From: Cherax quadricarinatus
Taxonomy: Eukaryota > Arthropoda > Malacostraca > Decapoda > Parastacidae
NCBI RefSeq assembly: GCF_038502225.1
Contig: NC_091293.1
Span: 10,571,658-10,635,657, forward strand
Length of the DNA stretch: 64,000 nucleotides
Direction: 5' to 3'
The translations under genes and the position numbers were made by a program. Every line of letters begins with the position of its first letter. Position 1 is the stretch's first letter. The notes beneath the pieces are model-generated. The model was not told where the DNA came from. It saw only the letters and a list, made by a program, of their open reading frames with translations, and did not search any database. Shown here one piece after another: positions 10,667 through 20,512 of the stretch.

Positions 10667-11135
10667 TAATTTTTCTTTCAACACACCAGCCGTATCCCAA
10701 CGAGGCGGGGTGGCCCAAAAGGAAAAACGAAAGTTTCTCCTTTTACATTTAGTAATATATACAGGAGAAGGTGTTACTAGCCCCTTGCTCCTGACATTTT
10801 AGTCGCCTCTTACAACACACATGGTTTACGGAGGAAGAATTATGTTCCACTTCCCCATGGAGGCAAGAGGAAATAAACAAGGACAAGAACTAGAAAGAAA
10901 ACCCAGACGGGTGTGTATATATATGCTTGTACACGTATGTGTAGTGTGACCTAAGTGTAAGTAGAAGTAGCAAGATGTACCTGAAATCTTGCATGTTTAT
11001 GAGACAGAAAAATGGACACCAGCAATCCTATCATCATGTAAAACAATTACAGGCTTCCGTTGTACACTCACTTGGCAGGACGGTAGTACCTCCCTGGGCG
11101 GTTGCTGTCTACCAACCTACTACCTAGAATACATA
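10667..11135 (-). mobile_element. Composite RTE-derived repeat: 5' UTR fused to 3' tail
   Basis: On the minus strand it has RTE 5' UTR sequence ('ttcctccgtaaaccatgtgtg', 'gcgactaaaatgtcaggagc', as at 38130-38390 and 23640) joined directly to the RTE 3' tail ('gggccaccccgcctcgttggg', ending 'ttgaaagaaa'). Upstream is 'gtactaccgtcctgccaagtg'. A direct repeat 'catataatt' flanks it (about 10662 and 11132). It therefore looks like a mobile, non-autonomous internal-deletion derivative. Confidence 0.75.
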
Positions 11136-11912
11136 TAATTATCAGTTATAATAATAATGTAGGTGTGCAGTATGCTTGGGCTACATACCTACATCTACCT
11201 ACATAGCTACACAATATTTAATGTGGCCCAGAGCCACATTATTGCCATCGACATACCATGTTCACTGAGTTTAATCTTTTCTAATAACTAGATGCCATCA
11301 TAAACAAAGGGAGAAGTAATGATTAATTCAAGCCGAGAATTGTAAACAAAAGAGTTATGTATTAACCCCTTGACTGTCGCAACCCCAAATCCTGAGGCGT
11401 CTCCTGGCGTCAAAAAAAAAAAAAAAAAATCATGAAATGCTAGAGAATCTTTTCCCGATGGTAATGACACCAAAAGAATGAAATTTGATTGAAAACTTAC
11501 GGAATTATGCTCTCACGAAGTTAGTGACCTCAATGATATTTACGAATCGGCAATTTTGCCCACTTTGAGTCCTATTTTTGGTAAATTCCATTGTTCCAGC
11601 CGATCAAACTCATAGCTATTTCTTTATAACTCCATTTGTTCTATCGATTGAGTAAAAGAAACAACCCATTTACCAATTTCAACTACCCAATAATGTGGTC
11701 AGAAATTTGCAATTTCACCAATTTCACACAAATTAAAAAATATGCCAATTTCAAAATAGGGTCCAGAATGAACAATGCAGACATTCCTGGCTCTAAAATA
11801 ACATTTTCTATGTTCATCAGTCATGCCTCCAGGCCCTTCTGATATTACTCTTACTTTCTATTTTGAATTTTTATTCAAACAAAAAACAGATGATTTACTG
11901 TTATGCAGACTA

Positions 11913-13202
11913 CAGTGGACCCTCGACCAGCGATACCATCGATTAACGATAAATCTGACTAGCGATACATTTTATAAAAATTTTGCCTCGATTAGTGCTA
12001 AAAAACTCGACCAACACTATTCGTTCCGTCTGAGACGCTTCCACTTCTGGCCAGTGTTTACAAGCCAGCCAGCCACCGCGGTCGCTTCCAAGCATACAAT
12101 CGGAACATTTCATATTATCACAGCCTTTTTAGTGATTGCACCTGCAAAATAAGTCACCATGGGCCCCAAGAAAGCTTCTAGTGCCAACCCTACACCAAAA
12201 AGGGTGAGAATTACTATGGATATGAAGAAAGAGATCATTGCTAAGTATGAAAGTGGAGTGCGTGTCTCGGGGCTGGCCAGGCTGTACACAAAACCCCAAT
12301 CAACCATCGCTACTATTGTGGCCAAGAAAACGGCAATCAAGGAAGCTGTTCTTGCCAAAGGTGCAACTATGTTTTCGAAACTGAGATCGCAAGTGATAGA
12401 AGATGTTGAGAGACTGTTATTGGTATGGATAAACGAAAAACAGATAGCAGGAGATAGCATCTCTCAAGCGATCATATGTGAAAAGGCTAGGAAGTTGCAT
12501 GACGATTTAATTAGAAAAATGCCAGCAACTAGTGGTGATGTGAGTGAATTTAAGGCCAGGAAAGGTTGGTTTGAGAGATTTAAGAATCGTAGTGGCATAC
12601 ATAGTGTGATAAGGCATGGTGATGGTGAGGCTGCCAGTTTGGACCAAAAAGCAGCTGAAAAATATGTGCAGGAATTCAAGGAGTACATAGACAGTGAAGG
12701 ACTGAAACCTGAACAAGTGTTTAATGGTGACACTGACAATGCTGTGAACCACTTTAGGAAAGTCATAAAGGAACGAGAGGTACAGGTAACTATGGACAGA
12801 TATGTTGTGCGACAGAAGTCCAGTTACTCTGAAGCTGGTCCTAGTGGCATTAAAAGAACAAGGGAAGTAACCCCAGAAAAAGACTTGCTGCCTCAAGTGC
12901 TAATGGAAGGGGATTCCCCTTCTAAACACTAACACCTCTCCCCTCCTCCCATCCCATCAATCATCACCAGATCTTCAATAAAGGTAAGTGTCATGTAACT
13001 GTGCATGTAATCTTCAGTTTGTGTGTATTAATATTAATATTTCATGTGGTAAAAAATTTTTTTTTCAATACTTTTGGGTGTCTTGCATGGATTAATTTGA
13101 TTTCCATTATTTCTTATGGGGAAAATTAACTTGACTAACGATAATTTTGACTAACGATGAGCTCTCAGGAACGGATTAATATCGCTGGTTGAGGGTCCAC
13201 TG
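11913..13202 (+). mobile_element. Tigger/pogo element B, catalytic domain deleted
   Basis: Terminal repeats CAGTGGACCCTCGACCAGCG and, inverted, CAGTGGACCCTCAACCAGCG with TA target duplication. 1290 bp. It inserted in the piggyBac MITE at 'gac-TA' near its 3' third. Confidence 0.95.
12159..12932 (+). CDS. DDE-less Tigger protein, open reading frame of 257 aa
   Basis: Uninterrupted frame from ATG (context 'caccATGGGC') to TAA. Order: basic N-terminus; pipsqueak-type HTH at about residues 20-60 (RLYTKPQSTIATIV); CENP-B-type HTH at about 75-145 (ICEKARKLHDDL, KGWFERFKNRSGI); a linker ending PEQVFNGD; then the transposase C-terminal tail (HFRKVIKEREVQ, SGIKRTREVTPE, LLPQVLMEGDSPSKH). Compared with Tigger D (58444-60221), the whole DDE catalytic region is missing and the join is in frame. 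It could bind Tigger ends but not cut. Expression is unknown; an intact frame may be chance. Confidence 0.75.
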   Translation: MGPKKASSANPTPKRVRITMDMKKEIIAKYESGVRVSGLARLYTKPQSTIATIVAKKTAIKEAVLAKGATMFSKLRSQVIEDVERLLLVWINEKQIAGDSISQAIICEKARKLHDDLIRKMPATSGDVSEFKARKGWFERFKNRSGIHSVIRHGDGEAASLDQKAAEKYVQEFKEYIDSEGLKPEQVFNGDTDNAVNHFRKVIKEREVQVTMDRYVVRQKSSYSEAGPSGIKRTREVTPEKDLLPQVLMEGDSPSKH

Positions 13203-13717
13203 TACCGCAATATTGTAATAATTGTATAAATAATGTCAACCCATTCATGACTGCATATTAGAATGGCTAGTTGGACCTTTATTGGACAATGACATCATTT
13301 GTTTACTTTTGAACATCGGCAAAAATCAAACATTTCCCCTACTTTGAGCTCCATTTCAAGGTTCTTTTCATGGTAAAACCAATGAAAATCTCCTCTATTT
13401 CTATAGTATGTTTTCCATTCTATCAAATGAGACCAAGAAAACGAGAATACAACCATAAATACTATATGGAAATACACCACAAAGTCGGCGTTTTAATCCA
13501 AAAACATGGTCGGAGTTTTTTTTTCCTCATTATTCACTGCATGCTGCAGGATTTTTTTTATATGGTGCACCATGACCACACAGACCCATTCTCTCACATG
13601 TGGGCCTACCAGGTTTCTCCTGCTTGATTTGAAGCTGCTAGAATTTCTGAGTATATATACGTCAAACATGGTGGCTCGTAAGACATATATATACGACCGA
13701 AACAGTCATAGGGTTAA

Positions 13718-14055
13718 GGGAAATGACGTAATGTTTTCCCTCCGCCTGGCTACCACACCTCCATAGCATATAAACAGCATGTTTATATGCTATGTAACGT
13801 ATTTCTTATATAATTTTGAAGAAAATATCATAGATAATGAAAATGTCTATATTGGTGTAAAATTAGACATTTAATGTGTGCAAGAGTGATTATTATTACA
13901 TAATAGAGATGTGCATATGGAGAATGCAATCAAACCGGGTGGTCTGCGCCATATTTGAAAGACCACTTGCCATATAGAAAGTTTTGGTCATAATTTGAGA
14001 TCGCCGTATTAGCAGAACGGCGTAAGGCAGTACGCCGAAAAACAGGACCCTACTG
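13718..14055 (+). mobile_element. Right end of a second TA-inserting element
   Basis: Matches the right part of the copy at 53571-55197 ('tataattttgaagaaaatatcatagat', 'gtcataatttgagatcgccgtattagc') and ends GGACCCTACTG before TA. It includes a perfect hairpin at 13762-13794. Its left half is lost or lies, unrecognised, before 11362. Confidence 0.6.
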
Positions 14056-15361
14056 TATATATAAAACTGCACAATAACTATAGTGAGCTATTACATATGT
14101 AGTTAAAAATTCCTAGGTAATAAGAGGTAAATTATCAATTACTATACAAAAAAGGTAAATTTTCAAGAAATACAAATATCCTAAAACTGCAAACTCTAGT
14201 TTTATCTGCCAGAGAAGAGATTAAATTATGGAAAGGGGTAAGACATCATCAGTAGCCATATAGTGTGTGAAGCATTTTTGTAGTGACCCTATTTACATTC
14301 CAGATGATCCTACAACACAAAACTGAACATGAACTATGTACTTACCCAAATATACAGCAGTGGGAGCCATGCTATTTTTCTAAAATACTTTAAGACAAGC
14401 CTCCAGTGAGTTAGTAATTCAGTACCAGAGTGGACAACTGCAACTGTTGTTCATTACTTACGAAAATGGCAGAAAGGTCTCTATACAAGTTGAAGTGGAG
14501 AAAGCAAAGAAGAAATACCTAGTTAGGTTACATTAGGTTACTTACCCTAATGGGAGAAAGTTCTCTCTGTACAGGTAGTAGTAGTAGGGAAAGCAAGGAG
14601 GAAAGACTTAATTACACTTACAACATATCATGGCAAATACATACTGCAAAAACATATATTACAAAGCAATGACAAATACTGTTTAACAACAGACTTCACA
14701 AATGGGATTAAAATGTAAATGCTTTCAAAATTTTAGGGTTATAAAATGCTGGTATTTCTGGTATTTTCTTCACAGTTCATACGAAGTGATAAACGACATT
14801 ACAAATGAACTATAAGCACTGGTATTTACTCTCTACACTAAAATCTACCATCTTAAACAAAACAAAGCCCTTGAATAAAAATCTACTTGGATACCCCTCC
14901 CCTTCTTTATTTCTGGGTGGGGGGAGGGAGCAAGGGGCTACACAATGATATGCCATTTTGTTTGGCTTTATGTTCAGCATTTAAACCTATTCAGTAAATG
15001 CAGTTTTCCCATCTTGTCATTATACTTTTTCATCTTTTTTTTTTTCCTTTCAGACTTTTTATGTGGTTTGCCAAGGAAATGCCTAACACTTTTTAATTCT
15101 CATTTCGTAATGCAAGTACTTTACTTTCACAACAGAAACTCTGTACCTTGATACATGCACAAAAAAAAAAAAAATGAAAAAGTGTGTCCTCCAGTAAAAA
15201 TGAGGTGCAGACAGTAATGTAATGTCATTGTAGCTGCTTAATATTTATCTGTAAATGGGTTCTGAGGAACCAATTCAGGAATCATAACCTCAGTTTTACA
15301 ATTTAATTAATCACCAGATTTGGGCTTTGATGCCAGTTTTAGCCCTTTTACATTTGCCTTA
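14056..15361. other. No recognised element or clear gene
   Basis: AT-rich, with no convincing long frame. It contains a short tandem duplication with splice-site-like ends (14448-14590) and A/T runs near 15040 and 15165. If the Reps reading is right this is intron of that gene or its 3' flank. Confidence 0.5.
14346..14379 (-). CDS. Possible small exon (weak)
   Basis: On the minus strand, an AG acceptor at 14381-14380 is followed by 34 bases open in phase 0 (KNSMAPTAVYLG) and a strong donor GGgtaagtac. Phase 0 fits the end of the host exon at 18132. The acceptor has a poor pyrimidine tract and I recognise no homologue. Offered only as a candidate. Confidence 0.2.
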
Positions 15362-15470
15362 CCATCCTGACTTTTTATTACAACAAACTGGCCATCTCCC
15401 ACTGAGGCAGGGTTACCCAAAAAAGAAGAAACACTGTCACCTTCACTCAAAGACAATAACTGATTATCAT
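15362..15470 (-). mobile_element. RTE 3' tail fragment
   Basis: 'ggccatctcccactgaggcag' then 'ggttacccaaaaaagaagaaa' matches the inverted RTE 3' end at 1-60. It is truncated after about 100 bp. Confidence 0.7.
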
Positions 15471-15539
15471 TATCTTTGTACACAGACTCGTCACCTTAGC
15501 TGAAACAACAGTCTCAGACCAGTGCAACACTGGTATACT

Positions 15540-15587
15540 GGTGGGTGCAGCTAAAGCGACTCGCCATAGAGTCGTTGGCTACCCACC
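15540..15587. repeat. 48-bp imperfect hairpin
   Basis: GGTGGGT...ACCCACC outer arms and GCGACTC/GAGTCGT inner arms around 'gccata'. No tRNA features (no cloverleaf or B box). Identity unknown; possibly a hairpin MITE core. Confidence 0.45.
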
Positions 15588-15692
15588 TGCACATGCCCTT
15601 AAGACATAGCCAAGAGCCTGAACTCAGTCCCTGTAAATTCAAGAGGTAATTATACTGCCTTGTCATGCCCCTCTCAATTCCAGTGCCATTAA

Positions 15693-16003
15693 CCCTTTCA
15701 CTGTCAGTGCCACAAGCCAGTGTAGGCGACGTATTAGTATGCCAAAATTCTACCGGCTTCAAATCTAGCGGGAGAAAGCTGGTAGACCTACATGTGAGAG
15801 AATGGGTCTGCGTGGTCAGTGTGCGCAGTATAGAAAAAAATCGGGGAGCCAGTGGTGCACTGTGGGAGTCCCATTTCAGTGGCCTTGTTTACCATGCTTT
15901 GGGGTAATACCTCGCTCACCGGCAAACTGGGACTTTTCTCTTTTTCTCTCGAATATTTTTTGACACAGCAGGTTTGCGATCAGAGGCTTCGACAGTGAAA
16001 GGG
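15693..16003 (+). mobile_element. 311-bp piggyBac micro-MITE
   Basis: TTAA flanks (15689-15692, 16004-16007). Ends CCCTTTCACTGTCAGTG and, inverted, CCCTTTCACTGTCGAAG. It keeps the 5' block and the start of the transposase frame (about 15893, ATG of 'accATGCTTTGG'), then jumps to the last 60 bp of the 3' end. Confidence 0.92.
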
Positions 16004-16007
16004 TTAA

Positions 16008-16971
16008 ACAGGTCATCCTATATCAAAGACTACTGTGGGATTTTCTTCCTGACAAATTAACAACTGGAACAATTATTCTTGTACAAGAGGTCATCCAAAT
16101 AAGTATCCCCATCTCCAACATCATCTAGGAAGGATTAATCTCTGCCAGACAGGCTTTGTTTGGTTCTGGCATCAGAATGCATAATAGGCCAAAGTAAAGG
16201 AAGAAAATGTAATGCACATACAATCAAACAAGGCCTTATGATGAAGACCCTCTAAAGTTGGAGAGGTGGGAAACTTCTCCAGGAAAAAGAGTGAATCAGT
16301 GTAAATGAAGGAGCAGGAAGTGTTCAGTCATATTCTTCCCAAGCTACTACTCACACATAAGTAGGTAGATTACTTACTGTTAATACTAGTGATACTGATC
16401 CATCACTAACAACATGAATCTCGGTCAAACAACTTCAATTTACCATCAATATCATGTCACTTAGTTAAGGTTTAGTTTTCAAATTGTAATTTAGGCTGGC
16501 TCAAATACTATAGAAAGTTGTATATTCTTTTACACATTTTACAGTATAGGAACTGTTCTTCACTTTATTTGTATTTTAGCATTATTCAGAAGCAAGGCAA
16601 GATTTTTCTCCACTGTAATGAAGATTAGGGAAACATGATCCTGGAAAGAGAGTGCAGTAACATACAAAGTGACTAGTCCAATAATATAAACCTGCTCCAT
16701 TCACTATACAATCGCTAAAAAAAAATCTGTAACTTAGCTGAATGTTTCTCAAACCTTTCATCAAAATCTAAGTGAAAGAATAGCTCTTTTGATTTGTAAA
16801 TAATTCAGAAGACATTGAAATCTATATAACTGTAGAGTAGTGGGATTCCATTATTCCAATATGTTTAATAGACACACCATTGTTATAATTTTCAAGCAAC
16901 AGTACAAGAAAAAACAATAATTCACAAGGTTTTCACAACTAGTGTTCTCAGATTTGAAAGAGACATTCTGC
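16008..16971. other. Nothing recognised
   Basis: Unique-looking AT-rich sequence. A minus-strand stretch near 16085-16130 reads DDVGDGDTYLDDLLYK but is closed by stops on both sides and has no usable splice context, so I do not call a gene. Confidence 0.5.
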
Positions 16972-17607
16972 CACATGGGTGGTGAATGTTGCAACAAGGA
17001 GAAGGTTGGAGGCAGTGGAGATGTCGTGTCTGAGGGCAATGTGTAGTGCGAATATAAGGCAGAGAATTCGTAGTTTGGAAATTAAGAGGAGGTGCGGGAT
17101 TACCAAAACTATTATCCAGAGGGCTGAGAAGGGGTTGTTGAGGTGGTTTGGACATGTAGAGAGAATGGAACAAAATAGAATGATTGAGTGTATACATCTG
17201 TAGTGGAGGGAGGCAGGGGTAGAGGTCAGCCTAGGAACGGTTGGAGGGAGAGGGTAAAGGAGGTTTTGTGTGCGAGGGGTTTGGACTTCCAGCAAGCATG
17301 TGTGAGTGTGTTAGATAGGAGTGAATGGAGACAAATGGTTTTTAGGATTTGATGTGCTGTTGAAGTGTGAGCAGGGCAATATTTACGAAGAGATTCAGGG
17401 AAACTGGCAGGCCGGACTCGAGTCCTGGAAATGGGAAGTACAGTGCCTGCAATGTGAAGGAAAGGTGTTAATGTTGTAGTTTTATAACTGTAGTGTAAGT
17501 GCATCTCTGGCAAGACAGTGATGGAGTGAATGATGGTAAAAGTTTTTTTTGGGCCACCCTACCTTGTGAAACGGCCAATGTGTTAATAAAAAAATAATAA
17601 ATAAATT
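16972..17607 (+). mobile_element. RTE 5'-truncated copy (subfamily B)
   Basis: Begins in the RT C-terminal region (VNVATRRRLEAVEMSCLRAM), continues through the WFGHVERM block, and loses frame near 17200. The 3' UTR ends with 'gggccaccctaccttgtg' and an AT-rich tail of TAA/AATA units. Confidence 0.85.
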
Positions 17608-17740
17608 CTGCCGGTAAACAATATCACAGCCACATCTACTTCAATGATAAATACCTTAATAGCAAACATAACTAAACCAAGATATTCAACAACAAAACCC
17701 GAGACCACACACTACCATATCTTAACTACACAAAACAATA

Positions 17741-18083
17741 AAGGTCGGCCATCACTAATCCGGCAGCATTGGGACCTGCAGCGTGCTGGATTAGCGAGTT
17801 TGCCGGACTACGGTGGTTAGGTTAGAATACACTTAACCTATCAGTAGAGACTCTTTCTGCTACATCTTCCTCATTTCCATCACTGCTTTCTCCTTCACTG
17901 GCTTGCTGCTGTGGATTTACAACCATCTGCACAATTTTTGAGTCAGCATAATGATGAAATATAAGCCAGTATAATGATACGAATCAGTGTAATGATGAAA
18001 TCTGAAATTATTCTAGCCGAAATTAGTGCCGGATTGCTGATGGAACCAGGTAACTGATTGCCGGATTAGTGATGGCCAACCTG
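17741..18083 (-). mobile_element. Jerky/Tigger-like deletion derivative, 343 bp
   Basis: Ends CAGGTTGGCCATCACTAATC on the minus strand and AAGGTCGGCCATCACTAATC on the plus strand, with TA flanks. On the minus strand the interior reads KIVQMVVNPQQQASEGESS followed by an acidic stretch, similar in style to the C-terminal tail of jerky-type transposases. The catalytic region is absent. Confidence 0.7.
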
Positions 18084-18131
18084 TATTACCAAAATACCAC
18101 ACCCAGTAATGATATCAGGATATCTACTCAC

Positions 18132-18190
18132 AGCTCCTGGTGAGGCTCGAGGTGGAACTGCAGGAGGCGCTCCAAGAAAGCTGCTTCGGC
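18132..18190 (-). CDS. Reps: Reps-like gene, internal exon d
   Basis: 59-bp exon, acceptor 'tatctacag' and donor 'gtgagtag'. It enters in phase 1 from the exon at 42410 (A + GC = Ser) and leaves in phase 0. It encodes a Ser/Pro stretch ending with PPAVPPRASPGA; PPAVPPR fits a Crk/Grb2-type SH3 ligand. REPS1 has a proline-rich segment just after its RSSSLDMN-type block, and the same order is seen here. The intron upstream (18191-42409) is about 24 kb and holds the gypsy nest. Downstream exons were not securely found. Confidence 0.6.
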
Positions 18191-18438
18191 CTGTAGATAA
18201 ATATATGTTTAAGATAAATGACCCAATGACGGAACATCATGTGGAATCAAAGAATATATTAAATAAAACTACGTATGGAAGCAAATTTGCATATGCTGTT
18301 CTACTGATAGTAGGTAGCCAATGTATAAAAACAAAACAGGTTTTAACCTTTTGCACTGCGTCATATAGATCTACATTACTGATGTCAGGGTCCCTCACAC
18401 AGACCCATGTCTCGAGCTCAGTTCACTGAGATGACCTG

Positions 18439-20328
18439 TGTTACGACTTGCTCTATGCCGCAACAATAGGGGGAATAAATACTTAGTTTTGCTTTTGGTT
18501 AGTTTTATTTACTACCAATTATGAACCTTTATTGGTATCCAGTTAGTGAATTAACCCTTTGACTGTTTTCGACGTATAAATACGTCTTACGAGCCAATGT
18601 TTCTGACGTATATATACTCAATAATTCTAGCGGCTTCAAATCAAGTGGGAGAAAGCTGGTAGGCCCACATGTGAGAGAATGGGTCTGTGTGGTCAGTGTG
18701 CACCACATAAAAAAAATCCTGCAGCACACATTGCGTAATGAGAAAAAAAAAACTCTGGTCGTTTTTTTGGAATAAAACGCAGACTTTGAGGTGTATTTTC
18801 GTATAGTATTTATCGTTGTATTCGCGTTTTCATGGTCTTAGGTGATAAAATGGAAAACATATTACAGAAATAGAGATGATTTTCATTACTTTTACGATGA
18901 AAACGACCTTGAAACTAAGCTCAAAGTAGCGAAAATGTTCGATTTTTACCAATGTTGAAGAGTAAATAAATCACACCACACGTCCAATACACATCAACTA
19001 GGGAGTCTAATATTCTTTCACTAGTGCACTGATATTATTTATACCATTTTTACAATAATGCAGTCGTCTGCATAACAGTAAATTTTGTATTTTTTTGTAT
19101 GAATAAAAAATCAAAATAGAAAGCAATAATAATATAAGAGGGGCCTAGAGATGTGACTAATGAACAGAGCATATGTTATTTTAGTGCCACGAATGTCTAC
19201 CTTGTTTATTCTGGACCCTATTTTGAAATTGGCATCTTTTTTATTTTGCGTGAAATTGGCCAAATTGCCAATTTCTGACCACCATATTGGGTAGTCCAAA
19301 TTAGTAAATGGGAGGTTTCTTGTACTCAGCTGATAGATAAAATGTAGTTCTAAAGAAATAGCTATGAGTTTGGTCAACTGGAACAATGGAATTGGCTGAA
19401 AATTGGGCTCAAAGTCGGCGAAATCGCCGATACGCATATGTCGCCGAGACCGCTAACTTCGCGGGACCATAATTCCACGAGTTTTCGACCAAATTTCGAA
19501 CTTTTGGTGTCATTACCATCGGGAAAAGATTCTCTATCATTTCATAAGAAAAAATAATTTTTTTTTTTTTCAAAAATTGAGCGACATAGAATGACAGTTT
19601 CAGAGAGGGGCCTGAAACAGTCAAAGGGTTAAAATGACAATTCACTATTATCAATGAAATGAGACTGTACAATGAGGAACGTAATTCTATGTTCAAATCC
19701 TCGTGAATGAAGCATAATACAACAATTAATCCATGTTCAAATACCCATGAATCAAGTATAATACAATACTTACAATGAAGAGTCCAAATAAGAACTATTA
19801 TGGGAACTTTAAGGAAGTCAGTCAGTTATCCTTCTTAAAGAGAAGGGTTATCAGACTCTTGGAATTAACAGCAAAGTTAAAACAATAGACACGATCTAGA
19901 ATTATTGACCAAGTTAAGATCTCTGGGTTGAAGACCCGATCAGAGTCAGGGCTATGATCTGACTGACGGTTCAAATGCTCAGTGGTCTGACGTCAGGTCG
20001 GTCAGGAGGTAGCGCTAGGCGCCAATTCTGGAACTATCAACCGGACTCTAAAGTAGAGGTTTCCCACTTGCATAACAGAACACAGTAATCAACCTACTAT
20101 AATACAATATAATATAATATAATAATGCCTAATGAATAACATTTTATTGAATACAACCTTGCTTGAGAGTACCTTTGATGATTTATACCGTACCCGATAA
20201 TAATATATAGTCGAACCTGCTTTATCTAGCTAGTAATAAAGTGGTTCACGATATATTACTACAGAACTTATTTTGACCAGGCCTTTTATTTTTGTATATA
20301 ATGGAGTGTGAAGGAGGGGCGCGTAACA
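18439..20328 (-). repeat. Gypsy 3' LTR (holds a piggyBac MITE)
   Basis: TGTTACG...CGTAACA ends. About 812 bp once the MITE at 18555-19628 and its TTAA duplication are removed. Very similar to the LTR at 32026-40182, which indicates a fairly recent insertion of the gypsy element. Confidence 0.93.
18555..19628 (+). mobile_element. 1.07-kb piggyBac MITE in the 3' LTR
   Basis: TTAA flanks (18551-18554, 19629-19632). Ends CCCTTTGACTGTTTTCG and, inverted, CCCTTTGACTGTTTCAG. The other LTR has 'gaattaaaatgac' at about 38398-38409, agreeing with an unoccupied right-hand side of this site. Confidence 0.93.
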
Positions 20329-20341
20329 CCTCCCCCCTCGC
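20329..20341 (-). other. Polypurine tract of the gypsy element
   Basis: On the minus strand CGAGGGGGGAGG directly precedes the 3' LTR TGTTACG. This is the expected plus-strand primer site and fixes the LTR boundary. Confidence 0.8.
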
Positions 20342-20512
20342 GACTGACGGTCGCCATTGACTTGTACTCTCGGTGGTGGATAGCAAAGGTCGTAGTAGCA
20401 GAGGTTGTAACAGACAGCAGTCCTACATCAGCTCCAGTTGTCTCCAAAACACAGATGGTCATAAAAGTACCGACTCACACTGTTAAAATAAAGGTATATT
20501 AATAAAGATTCA

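Larger units (their letters stand above)
11366..13713 (-). mobile_element. piggyBac MITE interrupted by Tigger B
   Basis: TTAA flanks at 11362-11365 and 13714-13717. On the minus strand it starts CCCTATGACTGTTTCGG; the other end, read on the plus strand, is CCCCTTGACTGTCGCAACC. Without Tigger B it would be about 1.06 kb, the family norm. Confidence 0.92.

Noticed and set aside
15540..15587. tRNA gene
   Set aside because: Only a hairpin; no anticodon arm, T-loop GTTC or acceptor pairing.
16070..16140. Small exon reading DDVGDGDTYLDDLLYK
   Set aside because: The acceptor AG upstream leads to stops in all three frames and no donor fits.
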